Source: an uncultured Sulfitobacter sp. (GTDB lineage: Bacteria > Pseudomonadota > Alphaproteobacteria > Rhodobacterales > Rhodobacteraceae). From it: a stretch of 6,238 nt of DNA. Position 1 is the stretch's first letter, and every line of letters begins with the position of its first letter. A model generated the notes under the pieces. It did not search any database. It worked only from the letters and a program-made list of their open reading frames with translations, and was not told the DNA's origin. The stretch spans positions 1 to 6,238 of the forward strand of contig CALAIJ010000130.1 of NCBI GenBank assembly GCA_937923365.1, written 5' to 3'. Below are positions 1 through 6,019 of this stretch, one piece after another. Made by a program: the position numbers and the translations under genes.

Positions 1-1
1 C

Positions 2-1039
2 ACCACCAACCGCGTTGTCATCGGCGGCGAAGTTGGCCTCTCTGACCAGTCCAAGCTCAAAGACTACATGGGCCGTGTTGAGGGCATCGTGCGCGATTGC
101 ATCAAGGACATCGGGTATGAGCAGGACAAGTTCCACCACGCGACCGTCGAAGTCACCAACCTCCTGCACGAGCAGTCCGCACACATTGCCCAAGGCGTGA
201 ACGCCGGTGACGACAAGGACGAAGGTGCCGGCGACCAGGGTATCATGTTCGGCTATGCCACAAATGAGACCGAGGCGCTGATGCCAGCCCCGATCCAGTA
301 TTCCCACGCGATCCTGCGCCGTCTGGCCGAGGTCCGCAAGGACGGCACGGAGCCTACGCTGCGCCCCGACGCCAAAAGCCAGCTGTCTGTGCAATATGAA
401 AACGGCAAGCCTGTTGGCGTGACCTCCATCGTTCTGTCCACCCAGCACGCGCTGGAGAGCCAAGGCAGTGCCGACATCCGCGCCATCGTGGAGCCTTACA
501 TCCGTGAAGTGCTGCCCGAGGGCTGGATTTCCGCGGACACCGAATGGCACGTGAACCCCACGGGCACATTCGTCATCGGCGGCCCTGACGGGGACGCGGG
601 CCTGACAGGTCGCAAGATCATCGTCGATACCTACGGCGGTGCGGCCCCTCACGGCGGCGGCGCGTTTTCGGGCAAAGACCCGACTAAAGTGGACCGTTCT
701 GCAGCCTATGCCTCGCGCTATCTGGCGAAAAACGTCGTTGCCGCAGGCATGGCAGAGCGTTGCACGATCCAGTTGTCTTACGCGATTGGCGTCTCCAAGC
801 CGCTGTCCATCTATTGCGACACCTTCGGCACAGGCCAGGTGCCTGACGCCGAGATCGAAAAGGCTGTTGCCGCCTGCATGGACCTTACTCCACGCGGCAT
901 CCGTGAGCATCTGGGCATGAACCGCCCGATTTATGCGCGCACCGCAGCCTACGGTCACTTTGGCCGCGCACCCGAAGCTGATGGCGGCTTTAGCTGGGAA
1001 AAGACGGATCTGATCGAGCAGCTGAAAGCGGCAGTCTGA
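2..1039 (+). CDS. metK: S-adenosylmethionine synthetase (methionine adenosyltransferase), 5'-truncated by window edge
   Basis: This enzyme makes S-adenosylmethionine from ATP and L-methionine in the cytoplasm, releasing phosphate and pyrophosphate. The frame is open from base 2 and gives 345 residues ending at TGA 1037-1039. The family is about 385-395 residues long, so roughly 45 N-terminal residues, including the SEGHPDK ATP/metal motif, lie outside the window. Visible hallmarks, numbered from the first residue in the window, are GAGDQG followed by FGYATNE at about 75-87, LRPDAKSQ at about 118, the NPTG/FVIGGP stretch near 185-193, the second nucleotide signature [18 protein letters not shown] at 217-234, and the C-terminal TAAYGHFGR plus WEKTD. 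All core motifs are intact, so the gene should be functional. The next gene lies immediately downstream on the same strand. In Rhodobacterales metK is often controlled by a SAM/SAH-type riboswitch in its leader, but that region is not in this window. Confidence 0.98.
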   Translation, partial: TTNRVVIGGEVGLSDQSKLKDYMGRVEGIVRDCIKDIGYEQDKFHHATVEVTNLLHEQSAHIAQGVNAGDDKDEGAGDQGIMFGYATNETEALMPAPIQYSHAILRRLAEVRKDGTEPTLRPDAKSQLSVQYENGKPVGVTSIVLSTQHALESQGSADIRAIVEPYIREVLPEGWISADTEWHVNPTGTFVIGGPDGDAGLTGRKIIVDTYGGAAPHGGGAFSGKDPTKVDRSAAYASRYLAKNVVAAGMAERCTIQLSYAIGVSKPLSIYCDTFGTGQVPDAEIEKAVAACMDLTPRGIREHLGMNRPIYARTAAYGHFGRAPEADGGFSWEKTDLIEQLKAAV

Positions 1040-1089
1040 TAGCCGGTTTTCTGACCATAGGCGCCCGCTTTCTGACCTTTGCGGTCGGG

Positions 1090-1701
1090 ATGTTGGCGGG
1101 TGCCAGTGCCTTTGCACAAGATCAAGACGCCCCTCAGGGGCGTTTTGACGTTCAGGGGCAGCGATTGGTTTTCGACACCACCATTCCTGTGGACGGTAAA
1201 GAGATCGACATCCGCTATTCGGATGTCAAAGCTCTGCGCGATCTGTTGCGCAGGCACACGGATGTGCAGGTGCTTGAGATCAACTCTTCGGGCGGTGGAC
1301 ACTATCCCGCGCTTGATCTGGCGGCACTGGTCATTGACTTCGAGCTCGACACCCACGTTGAGGGCACTTGTGAAAGCTCCTGCGTTTCGGTGTTTCTGGC
1401 GGGCACAAAACGGACCATGGCCAAAGGCGCGCGCCTTGGATTTCATCAATTGTCATGGAACGCGGGCGCAGTCGAAGACTATTACACCAAGAATTCGGGG
1501 CGCCGCGGTTGGAAAACGCCGTTCGAATTTGCTGAATGGATGTATCAAGACACCCAGACGGAGACCTTTAACAGGCTCAACTACATGGTGCAGCGCGGGG
1601 TCGATGCGCAGTTTGCGATCCAGACCATACGCAAGCCGGATACATCCATGTGGTTCCCCTATCGCGCCGTCCTTTTGGCGGCTGGTGTGATAACCGAATA
1701 A
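1090..1701 (+). CDS. Exported ClpP-like (COG3904-type) periplasmic protein; true start probably upstream of the ATG
   Basis: I read this as a secreted member of the ClpP/crotonase superfamily, close to the predicted periplasmic proteins of COG3904; its substrate is unknown. Numbered from ATG 1090 (203 residues), INSSGG at 64-69 matches the ClpP oxyanion strand (INSPGG). GTCESSC at 92-98 aligns without gaps to the ClpP nucleophile loop (GQAASMG), placing Ser96 at the catalytic serine. GFHQ at 117-120 puts His119 at the catalytic histidine. Cys94 and Cys98 bracket the serine. The ATG leaves only MLAGASAFAQ before the mature region, too short for a Sec signal. The same frame stays open back to 994 and reads LTIGARFLTFAVG just before this ATG, which would complete a signal peptide cleaved after AFA. 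No ATG, GTG or TTG occurs there; CTG 1036 (overlapping the metK stop as CTGA), CTG 1051 and ATA 1057 are candidates. None has a good Shine-Dalgarno sequence. Probably co-transcribed with metK. The assigned active site is inference from alignment by eye. Confidence 0.85.
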   Translation: MLAGASAFAQDQDAPQGRFDVQGQRLVFDTTIPVDGKEIDIRYSDVKALRDLLRRHTDVQVLEINSSGGGHYPALDLAALVIDFELDTHVEGTCESSCVSVFLAGTKRTMAKGARLGFHQLSWNAGAVEDYYTKNSGRRGWKTPFEFAEWMYQDTQTETFNRLNYMVQRGVDAQFAIQTIRKPDTSMWFPYRAVLLAAGVITE

Positions 1702-1719
1702 CGCCGACGCCAGCCAAGC

Positions 1720-2469
1720 CTAGGTGCGTATCCGCGCAAAGGGCGAGGGTGGTTTGCGCGCGTCTATTTGCGCCGCTGGCAAAACGGCAGCGCCCTGCAA
1801 GATCGTGTCGTTTATCATATCGCCGCCGGAGTGGCGCTCTAGCTCCACCAACATTTCCCAAATGGCGATGCAAGAGGCCTCTGTCGCGGCGAACCCTTCA
1901 GGGTTGGGTTGGCGGCGGTGGTCGCGCAATTGGCGCAGGGTGCGGCTGACCATCGGTTTGATGTCGCGGGCAAAGCGGCTGGCGTAGGCCTCCAGCACCG
2001 CTTCCACCTCGCTGCGGGCGAATGTCTGTGCCTCAACCTCGAGGCACAAGGCCGATTTCTGCAAGGCGTTGGTGACGGCGCGCTTGAACGTGTCGGGCGT
2101 CAGTTCGTCTTTGGACAGGTAGTCCGAACAGCCGCCACGCAGCGCAGCACCGGCCACTTGATCGTCCATCTGGCCGGTAATCATGATCGTCGCAGACTGG
2201 TAATTCAGGGCAGAGCGCCGGACCGCATCAAGCGCCTGCAACCCTGTGCCATCAGGCAGAAGGTAGTCGACCAGAATGAGGTCGTAGCGCGCTGCGGTCA
2301 GTTCCGCCTCGAAGTTTTCCAGCGATGCCGTTGCGGTCACTGCGCATGCACCCTCTAGCCCCGAGCAAAGGCGCGCAAGTCGGTGACGATCAAAGCGTTC
2401 GTCATCAAGAATAAGAACGGCCCGTTCCGCTTTGCGTTGTGCTGCCTTTTCGTGAAATGCCTGTGCCAT
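1720..2469 (-). CDS. Response regulator: N-terminal receiver domain plus uncharacterised helical C-terminal half
   Basis: This 249-residue cytoplasmic protein begins with a complete CheY-like receiver domain at about residues 16-128. The acidic pocket is Asp22-Asp23, the phospho-acceptor is Asp68 in LILVDYLLPDGTG, the switch residue is Thr98 (IMITG) and the conserved lysine is Lys120 (YLSKDE). All residues needed for phosphotransfer are present. The remaining ~120 residues (SALCLEVEAQ to the end) are predicted helical, with no helix-turn-helix, GGDEF, EAL, HisKA or ATPase motif that I can recognise, so the output is unknown. The start is supported by GAGGGG at 2475-2480 (minus strand), 5 bases from the ATG. 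No histidine kinase is nearby, so it is an orphan here. It converges on the ClpP-like gene with 18 bases between stop codons and diverges from trmB. The receiver call is firm; the signalling role is inferred. Confidence 0.9.
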   Translation of the reverse strand: MAQAFHEKAAQRKAERAVLILDDERFDRHRLARLCSGLEGACAVTATASLENFEAELTAARYDLILVDYLLPDGTGLQALDAVRRSALNYQSATIMITGQMDDQVAGAALRGGCSDYLSKDELTPDTFKRAVTNALQKSALCLEVEAQTFARSEVEAVLEAYASRFARDIKPMVSRTLRQLRDHRRQPNPEGFAATEASCIAIWEMLVELERHSGGDMINDTILQGAAVLPAAQIDARKPPSPFARIRT

Positions 2470-2471
2470 CT

Positions 2472-2500
2472 GGTCCCCTCAACGCCGCTTTGTCGGGACC
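2472..2500 (-). promoter_or_regulatory. Inverted repeat GGTCCC-N17-GGGACC over the response regulator's ribosome-binding site
   Basis: GGTCCC at 2472-2477 and GGGACC at 2495-2500 form a perfect 6-base inverted repeat around a 17-base centre. In the minus-strand transcript of the response regulator, the start-proximal arm overlaps the Shine-Dalgarno sequence (GAGGGG, 2475-2480), so folding would hide it. As DNA, the two arms are about two helical turns apart and could equally be a dyad operator. A 6-base repeat can arise by chance in GC-rich DNA, so the function is a guess. Confidence 0.3.
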
Positions 2501-2502
2501 TG

Positions 2503-2532
2503 AGTATGCCCATTCGATTAAGCCCGCGTTAA
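2503..2532 (-). promoter_or_regulatory. Candidate promoter for the response regulator
   Basis: On the minus strand, TTAACG (2532-2527) resembles a -35 box with 4 of 6 matches. CATACT (2508-2503) resembles a -10 box with 4 of 6 matches. They are 18 bases apart and lie about 35 bases upstream of the ATG. The elements are only moderate matches to the sigma-70 consensus, and alphaproteobacterial promoters are degenerate. Confidence 0.3.
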
Positions 2533-2576
2533 GGGACGCGTTGCAGTGTGCGCCGCGCCGCGGTAAAGCGACGCCC

Positions 2577-3278
2577 ATGAGCACACCCACACGCCCGCAT
2601 CGCAATTTCTATGGCCGCCTCAAGGGCAAATCCCTCAAGAAATCCCAACAGGGATATCTGGCCGAGGACCTCAGCGCACTGTCGCCCGGCCCCATCAGCT
2701 GGGAGGAGAACCCCGACCGGACGTCGCTTGATCTGGGCGCGCTGTTTGGTGGCAAACCTGTCTGGCTTGAGATCGGCTTTGGCGGGGGGGAACATCTGGT
2801 GCATCAGGCCGCCGCCAACCCCGGTGTCGGGATCATCGGCGCAGAGCCTTACATCAACGGCGTCGCCATGTTGTTGGGTAAAATCCGGCGGGCAGGTGTC
2901 GGGAACCTTGCGGTACACGCAGGCGACGCGCGCGATCTGATGGATGTCCTGCCGCAGGGCAGTATCCAGCGCGCATTTCTGCTCTATCCCGATCCATGGC
3001 CCAAAGCACGCCATCATCGCCGCCGTTTCGTTACGCCCGAGCATCTGGGCCCGCTTGCGCGCGTGATGGCCAAGGGGGCCATGCTGCGCGTGGCCACGGA
3101 TATCGAGGACTACGTGCGCCAGACCCTTGAAGAGGTCCCGCGTGCAGGGTTCGAATGGTTGGCCGAAGGGCCGTCCGATTGGCGCACACCCTGGGGCGAC
3201 TGGCATTCCACCCGATATGAGCAAAAGGCCCTGCGCGAAGGCCGGGTGCCGCATTATCTGACGTTCCGCAAGCTGTGA
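2577..3278 (+). CDS. trmB: tRNA (guanine-N7-)-methyltransferase
   Basis: TrmB uses S-adenosylmethionine to make 7-methylguanosine at position 46 in the variable loop of several tRNAs. The protein is 233 residues, normal for the family. Glu65 and the glycine-rich SAM loop read LEIGFGGGEH at 64-73. GAEPY follows at 88-92 and GDARDL at 116-121. The family-diagnostic YPDPWPKARHHRRR is at 137-150, and the C-terminal TRYEQK motif contacts substrate in characterised members. I chose ATG 2577 because the following RPHRNFYGRLKGK stretch is the usual N-terminus in Rhodobacterales. The frame runs open further upstream to ATG 2439, but that would overlap the divergent regulator and add an unrelated 46-residue tail. 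No strong Shine-Dalgarno sequence precedes 2577. A run of seven G at 2784-2790 encodes the glycine loop and the frame is intact across it. The gene stands alone between a divergent gene and a likely terminator. Confidence 0.97.
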   Translation: MSTPTRPHRNFYGRLKGKSLKKSQQGYLAEDLSALSPGPISWEENPDRTSLDLGALFGGKPVWLEIGFGGGEHLVHQAAANPGVGIIGAEPYINGVAMLLGKIRRAGVGNLAVHAGDARDLMDVLPQGSIQRAFLLYPDPWPKARHHRRRFVTPEHLGPLARVMAKGAMLRVATDIEDYVRQTLEEVPRAGFEWLAEGPSDWRTPWGDWHSTRYEQKALREGRVPHYLTFRKL

Positions 3279-3286
3279 GGCCATTG

Positions 3287-3312
3287 TGCGGGCAAGCCCG
3301 CATGCGATTTTT
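3287..3312 (+). terminator. Probable intrinsic terminator of trmB
   Basis: TGCGGGC (3287-3293) and GCCCGCA (3296-3302) form a perfect GC-rich stem, folding in practice as 6 base pairs closed by a CAAG tetraloop. A run of five T lies at 3308-3312. The hairpin starts 8 bases after the trmB stop. The T run begins five bases after the stem rather than directly, which weakens the call slightly. Confidence 0.5.
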
Positions 3313-3313
3313 G

Positions 3314-3385
3314 GATTTTGGCCAGCCAAAATCGGATTGAGGCTCTGCCTCAAACTCCGGGAATATTTTGGCCAGAAAAAGCGCA
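3314..3385. repeat. Clustered perfect inverted repeats and an 11-base direct repeat; likely dispersed intergenic element
   Basis: GATTTTGGC (3314-3322) pairs perfectly with GCCAAAATC (3325-3333), a nine-base inverted repeat around CA. Three bases on, TTGAGGC (3337-3343) pairs perfectly with GCCTCAA (3347-3353) around TCT. The 11-mer ATTTTGGCCAG occurs twice, at 3315-3325 and 3365-3375. From memory, blocks of this type (a gene-terminal GC stem, then a CTCTGCC hairpin, then a GGGAATATTTTGG-like segment) recur between genes in Rhodobacterales, so this is probably one copy of a dispersed repeat. It may act in transcript-end processing. Copy number cannot be judged from one window. Confidence 0.5.
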
Positions 3386-3390
3386 GGGCG

Positions 3391-3419
3391 TTGGCCTTCT
3401 GTGTGCTTCGCGTTAGAAG
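3391..3419 (+). promoter_or_regulatory. Candidate promoter for the aroA operon
   Basis: TTGGCC (3391-3396) matches the -35 consensus at 4 of 6 bases and TAGAAG (3414-3419) matches the -10 at 4 of 6, with an ideal 17-base spacer. It lies downstream of the trmB terminator and would give a leader of roughly 20 bases before the aroA ribosome-binding site. GCTTC/GAAGC (3405-3409 and 3416-3420) forms a short inverted repeat overlapping the -10 region. Confidence 0.35.
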
Positions 3420-3446
3420 CGAGGGAAGCAACGTAAGGACGCACCC

Positions 3447-4799
3447 ATGTCGAGCCACGGCCAGCCAATTCCCATGACGTCTCAGGCCTGTGGGCCGCTG
3501 ACAGGCACCGCAGAGGTGCCCGGCGACAAGTCGATTTCGCACCGCTCGTTAATTCTGGGGGCCATGGCGGTTGGCGAGACCACCATCAACGGGTTGCTTG
3601 AAGGGCAGGACGTGCTGGACACGGCACGCGCCATGCAGGCCTTTGGTGCGGAAGTGACCGATCACGGTGGCGGCAAATGGTCCGTGCAAGGTGTCGGTGT
3701 TGGCGGTTTTGCCGAGCCCGATGGCGTCATTGATTGCGGCAATTCCGGCACCGGTGTGCGGCTGATCATGGGCTGCATGGCGACCTCGCCCATTGTTGCA
3801 ACGTTTTCGGGGGATGCGAGCCTGAACGGGCGGCCTATGGCGCGGGTCACCGACCCGTTGGCGCTGTTTGGGACGCAGGCCGTGGGCCGTTCCGGAGGGC
3901 GCTTGCCGATGACCCTCGTCGGCGCAGTAGATCCGGTGCCCGTACGGTACGTGGTGCCTGTGCCCTCAGCTCAGGTCAAATCGGCAGTGTTGCTGGCAGG
4001 GCTGAATGTCCGCGGCCAGACCGTTGTGATCGAGGCCGAGGCCACACGCGATCATACCGAGCGGATGCTGGCAGGGTTCGGCGCCGAGATTACGGTTGAA
4101 GACACGGACGAGGGGCGCGTCATCACATTGACCGGCCAGCCAGAGCTCAGACCGCAGCAAATCGATGTGCCGCGCGATCCGTCTTCGGCGGCGTTTCCGG
4201 TGTGCGCGGCACTTATCGTGCCCGGATCGGACGTGTTGGTGCCCGGCATCGGTCTGAACCCCACACGCGCAGGTCTGTTTACCACGCTGCGCGAGATGGG
4301 CGCGGACCTGACCTATGAGAACGAGCGCACCGAGGGCGGAGAGCCTGTGGCGGACCTGCGGGCGCGGTTCTCGCCCGATCTGAAGGGCATCGAAGTGCCG
4401 CCCGCGCGCGCTGCTTCCATGATCGACGAATACCCTGTGTTGTCGGTGGTCGCCGCCTACGCCCAGGGGCAGACGGTCATGCGCGGCGTCAAAGAGTTGC
4501 GCGTCAAGGAGAGTGACCGGATTGATGCCATGGCCGCAGGGCTGCGCGCTAACGGGATCGAGGTTGAGGATGGCCCCGACTGGTGGACCGTCACAGGCGC
4601 GGGCCATGGCAACGTCAAGGGTGGTGCGACCTGTCAAAGCCATCTGGACCACCGTATCGCCATGTCTTTCCTGATCCTTGGCATGGCGGCGCAAGCGCCG
4701 GTCAGGGTGGATGACGGCGGGCCGATCGCCACGTCCTTCCCGATCTTCGAGCCGCTGATGGAACAGCTTGGTGCGGCGCTGTCCCGCGAGGATGTGTGA
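3447..4799 (+). CDS. aroA: 3-phosphoshikimate 1-carboxyvinyltransferase (EPSP synthase), class II type
   Basis: AroA joins phosphoenolpyruvate to shikimate-3-phosphate to form EPSP, the step before chorismate in aromatic amino-acid synthesis. The 450-residue protein carries Lys28, Ser29 and Arg33 in [10 protein letters not shown] (25-34), [55 protein letters not shown] and IATSFP. The DKS-SHR, SAQVK and N-P-T-R signatures are those used to define class II enzymes such as the Agrobacterium CP4 protein. The PEP-loop reads GNSGTGVR with Gly101 at the position of CP4 Ala100. The start at 3447 has TAAGGA (3434-3439) 7 bases upstream; an in-frame ATG at 3474 is a poorer alternative. The stop overlaps the next start by four bases (GTGA), so this is the first gene of a coupled aroA-membrane protein-cmk operon. 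Confidence 0.97.
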   Translation: MSSHGQPIPMTSQACGPLTGTAEVPGDKSISHRSLILGAMAVGETTINGLLEGQDVLDTARAMQAFGAEVTDHGGGKWSVQGVGVGGFAEPDGVIDCGNSGTGVRLIMGCMATSPIVATFSGDASLNGRPMARVTDPLALFGTQAVGRSGGRLPMTLVGAVDPVPVRYVVPVPSAQVKSAVLLAGLNVRGQTVVIEAEATRDHTERMLAGFGAEITVEDTDEGRVITLTGQPELRPQQIDVPRDPSSAAFPVCAALIVPGSDVLVPGIGLNPTRAGLFTTLREMGADLTYENERTEGGEPVADLRARFSPDLKGIEVPPARAASMIDEYPVLSVVAAYAQGQTVMRGVKELRVKESDRIDAMAAGLRANGIEVEDGPDWWTVTGAGHGNVKGGATCQSHLDHRIAMSFLILGMAAQAPVRVDDGGPIATSFPIFEPLMEQLGAALSREDV

Positions 4800-5308
4800 G
4801 CCGCGCGGCGCGCCTGTTGTGGGTCTGCGCTGTGACGGCGCTTTTGTGTTTCGTGGGGCTGGCAGTGCTGTCGACCACGGCATTGCAACCCGAAGGGATG
4901 GCGATCTTTGACAGCCGTCTGGGGGGCTACACACCCAGCGATGCGCGGGCCTATCTGGCGGCTGTGACACCTGCGCAGGTGGCGGCCTATCTGGGGCCTT
5001 TCCGGCAGTTGGACACGGTCTTTCCGGTGCTGCTGACAATCAGCTTGATGGGGGCCATCTGGCTGAACTCGGGCGGCGAGGCGCGCTTTCGCCGGATCAC
5101 GTTTCTGCTGGGCCCCGCAGTGTATCTGGCCCTTGATCTGACGGAGAATGCGTCGGTTGCGCAGATGCTGCGGGACGGGGTGGGCGTGCTTGACGCACAG
5201 GTGCAGCAAGCCTCCATCTATACGCGGGCGAAATGGATGTGCTTGGCGCTGAGCCTGCTGGTGGTGGTCTGGGCATGGCGATTTGCAGCCAAGGAGCCTG
5301 AAACATGA
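4796..5308 (+). CDS. Four-helix inner-membrane protein of unknown function, between aroA and cmk
   Basis: I do not know a function for this 170-residue protein. It has likely membrane helices at about 7-30, 73-91, 100-116 and 147-165. The soluble loop between helices 1 and 2 contains [17 protein letters not shown] (38-54) and [12 protein letters not shown] (62-73). Helix 3 ends in a polar Asp114-Leu-Thr-Glu117-Asn118 cluster, and helix 4 is preceded by Thr143-Arg-Ala-Lys146-Trp. From memory, this layout (a GYT/S-x-x-x-A loop, a Leu-Asp before a proline-containing helix, a D-x-x-E-N cluster and a Thr-x-x-Lys before the last helix) recurs in unnamed small membrane proteins of varied bacteria. 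The GTG start at 4796 is preferred because it overlaps the aroA stop (GTGA) with GAGGA just upstream at 4788-4792. The stop overlaps the cmk ATG as ATGA. Such coupling on both sides suggests coordinated translation with the two housekeeping enzymes. Confidence 0.85.
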   Translation: MSRAARLLWVCAVTALLCFVGLAVLSTTALQPEGMAIFDSRLGGYTPSDARAYLAAVTPAQVAAYLGPFRQLDTVFPVLLTISLMGAIWLNSGGEARFRRITFLLGPAVYLALDLTENASVAQMLRDGVGVLDAQVQQASIYTRAKWMCLALSLLVVVWAWRFAAKEPET

Positions 5309-5925
5309 ACGGATTTACCATCGCCATCGACGGACCTGCAGCGGCGGGAAAGGGCACGATCTCCAAGGCTGTGGCGGCACATTTCGGGTTTGCGCATCTG
5401 GACACGGGGCTGTTGTACCGCGCGGTGGCGGCCAAGGTCCTTGCAGGAGCAGATGCAGAGGACGCAGCGCGGACGCTGGCAACAGACGATCTGGAAGACG
5501 AAAGTCTGCGCACGCCTGCTGTCGCACAAGCCGCCTCGCAGGTGGCGTCCTTGCCTGCTGTGCGCAGTGCCTTGCTGGCTTTTCAGCGCAGTTTTGCACA
5601 ACGTGCGGGCGGTGCCGTTCTGGACGGGCGCGACATTGGTACAGTGATCTGCCCTGAAGCGGATGTGAAACTCTATGTGACGGCCAGCGCGGAAGTGCGC
5701 GCAGCAAGGCGCTACAAGGAACTGTCGGACAAGGGGCTGGAAGTGACCCCACAGACGGTTCTGGCGGACGTTCAGGCCCGCGATGCCCGCGACATGGGGC
5801 GCGCAGACGCGCCGCTTCGGCCAGCAGATGATGCGGTGCAACTCGACACCTCGCAGATGGGCATTGCGGACGCGATTGCGGCCGCGGTTTCTGCGATTGA
5901 GGGCAAGCTGAACCAACATTCGTGA
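5305..5925 (+). CDS. cmk: Cytidylate kinase (CMP/dCMP kinase)
   Basis: Cmk transfers phosphate from ATP to CMP or dCMP in pyrimidine nucleotide salvage and supply. The 206-residue protein has the P-loop GPAAAGKGT at 10-18 with Lys16 and Thr18. [11 protein letters not shown] at 31-41 matches the CMP-binding LDTGAMYR motif of the family. [15 protein letters not shown] at 105-119 is the characteristic GRDIGT segment. Arg134-Arg135-Tyr at the LID entry and [13 protein letters not shown] at 158-170 complete the signature. The NMP-binding insert between about 60 and 95 is short for the usual 220-230-residue enzyme, but no key motif is missing. AAGGAG (5291-5296) lies 8 bases before the ATG, which overlaps the preceding stop as ATGA. 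It is the last gene of the aroA operon seen here. Confidence 0.97.
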   Translation: MNGFTIAIDGPAAAGKGTISKAVAAHFGFAHLDTGLLYRAVAAKVLAGADAEDAARTLATDDLEDESLRTPAVAQAASQVASLPAVRSALLAFQRSFAQRAGGAVLDGRDIGTVICPEADVKLYVTASAEVRAARRYKELSDKGLEVTPQTVLADVQARDARDMGRADAPLRPADDAVQLDTSQMGIADAIAAAVSAIEGKLNQHS

Positions 5926-5984
5926 AACCAGGCTGTCAAGGCAGATCACGCCGATCACCCAAAGGTGTCTCGTGTTTCAAAGGG

Positions 5985-6009
5985 TTTTGGGGTTAGGCTG
6001 ATCCCAAAA
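5985..6009 (+). promoter_or_regulatory. Leader hairpin abutting the ribosome-binding site of the gene at 6020
   Basis: TTTTGGG (5985-5991) and CCCAAAA (6003-6009) form a perfect 7-base inverted repeat with an 11-base loop. The downstream arm overlaps the first two bases of AAGGAG (6008-6013), the Shine-Dalgarno sequence of the gene starting at 6020. In the mRNA this stem could limit ribosome access. There is no T run after it, so it is not a typical terminator of cmk. Confidence 0.35.
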
Positions 6010-6019
6010 GGAGAGCCCG

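Noticed and set aside
1680..1715. GGCTGGTG/CGCCAGCC stem as a bidirectional terminator between the two converging genes
   Set aside because: It has a 20-base loop, a wobble pair and no T run on either strand, and it overlaps the coding end of the ClpP-like gene.
2490..2518. TTGTCG-N17-TTCGAT as a trmB promoter
   Set aside because: The -10 match is only 3 of 6, so I do not consider it supported, although a trmB promoter must lie somewhere in this divergent region.
2439..2576. A 46-residue N-terminal extension of TrmB from ATG 2439
   Set aside because: It would overlap the divergent response regulator and its leader, and the extra residues do not resemble the family; ATG 2577 gives the normal length.
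2784..2790. Run of seven G in trmB as a frameshift or phase-variation site
   Set aside because: It simply encodes the glycine-rich SAM loop and the frame is intact; there is no evidence of variation from a single sequence.
2529..3542. A 337-residue minus-strand open frame opposite trmB and the start of aroA
   Set aside because: It has the same shadow-type composition, crosses the terminator and repeat region, and lies opposite a clear TrmB.
3966..5039. A 357-residue minus-strand open frame opposite aroA and the membrane protein gene
   Set aside because: It is a GC-rich shadow rich in Arg, His, Pro and Cys with no recognisable domain, lying opposite a well-supported EPSP synthase.
5218..5958. 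A 246-residue minus-strand open frame opposite cmk
   Set aside because: It is opposite an intact cytidylate kinase with all its motifs and has no credible domain of its own.
5944..5958. Two GATCAC copies nine bases apart downstream of cmk
   Set aside because: Two hexamers are too few to distinguish from chance, and no array continues.
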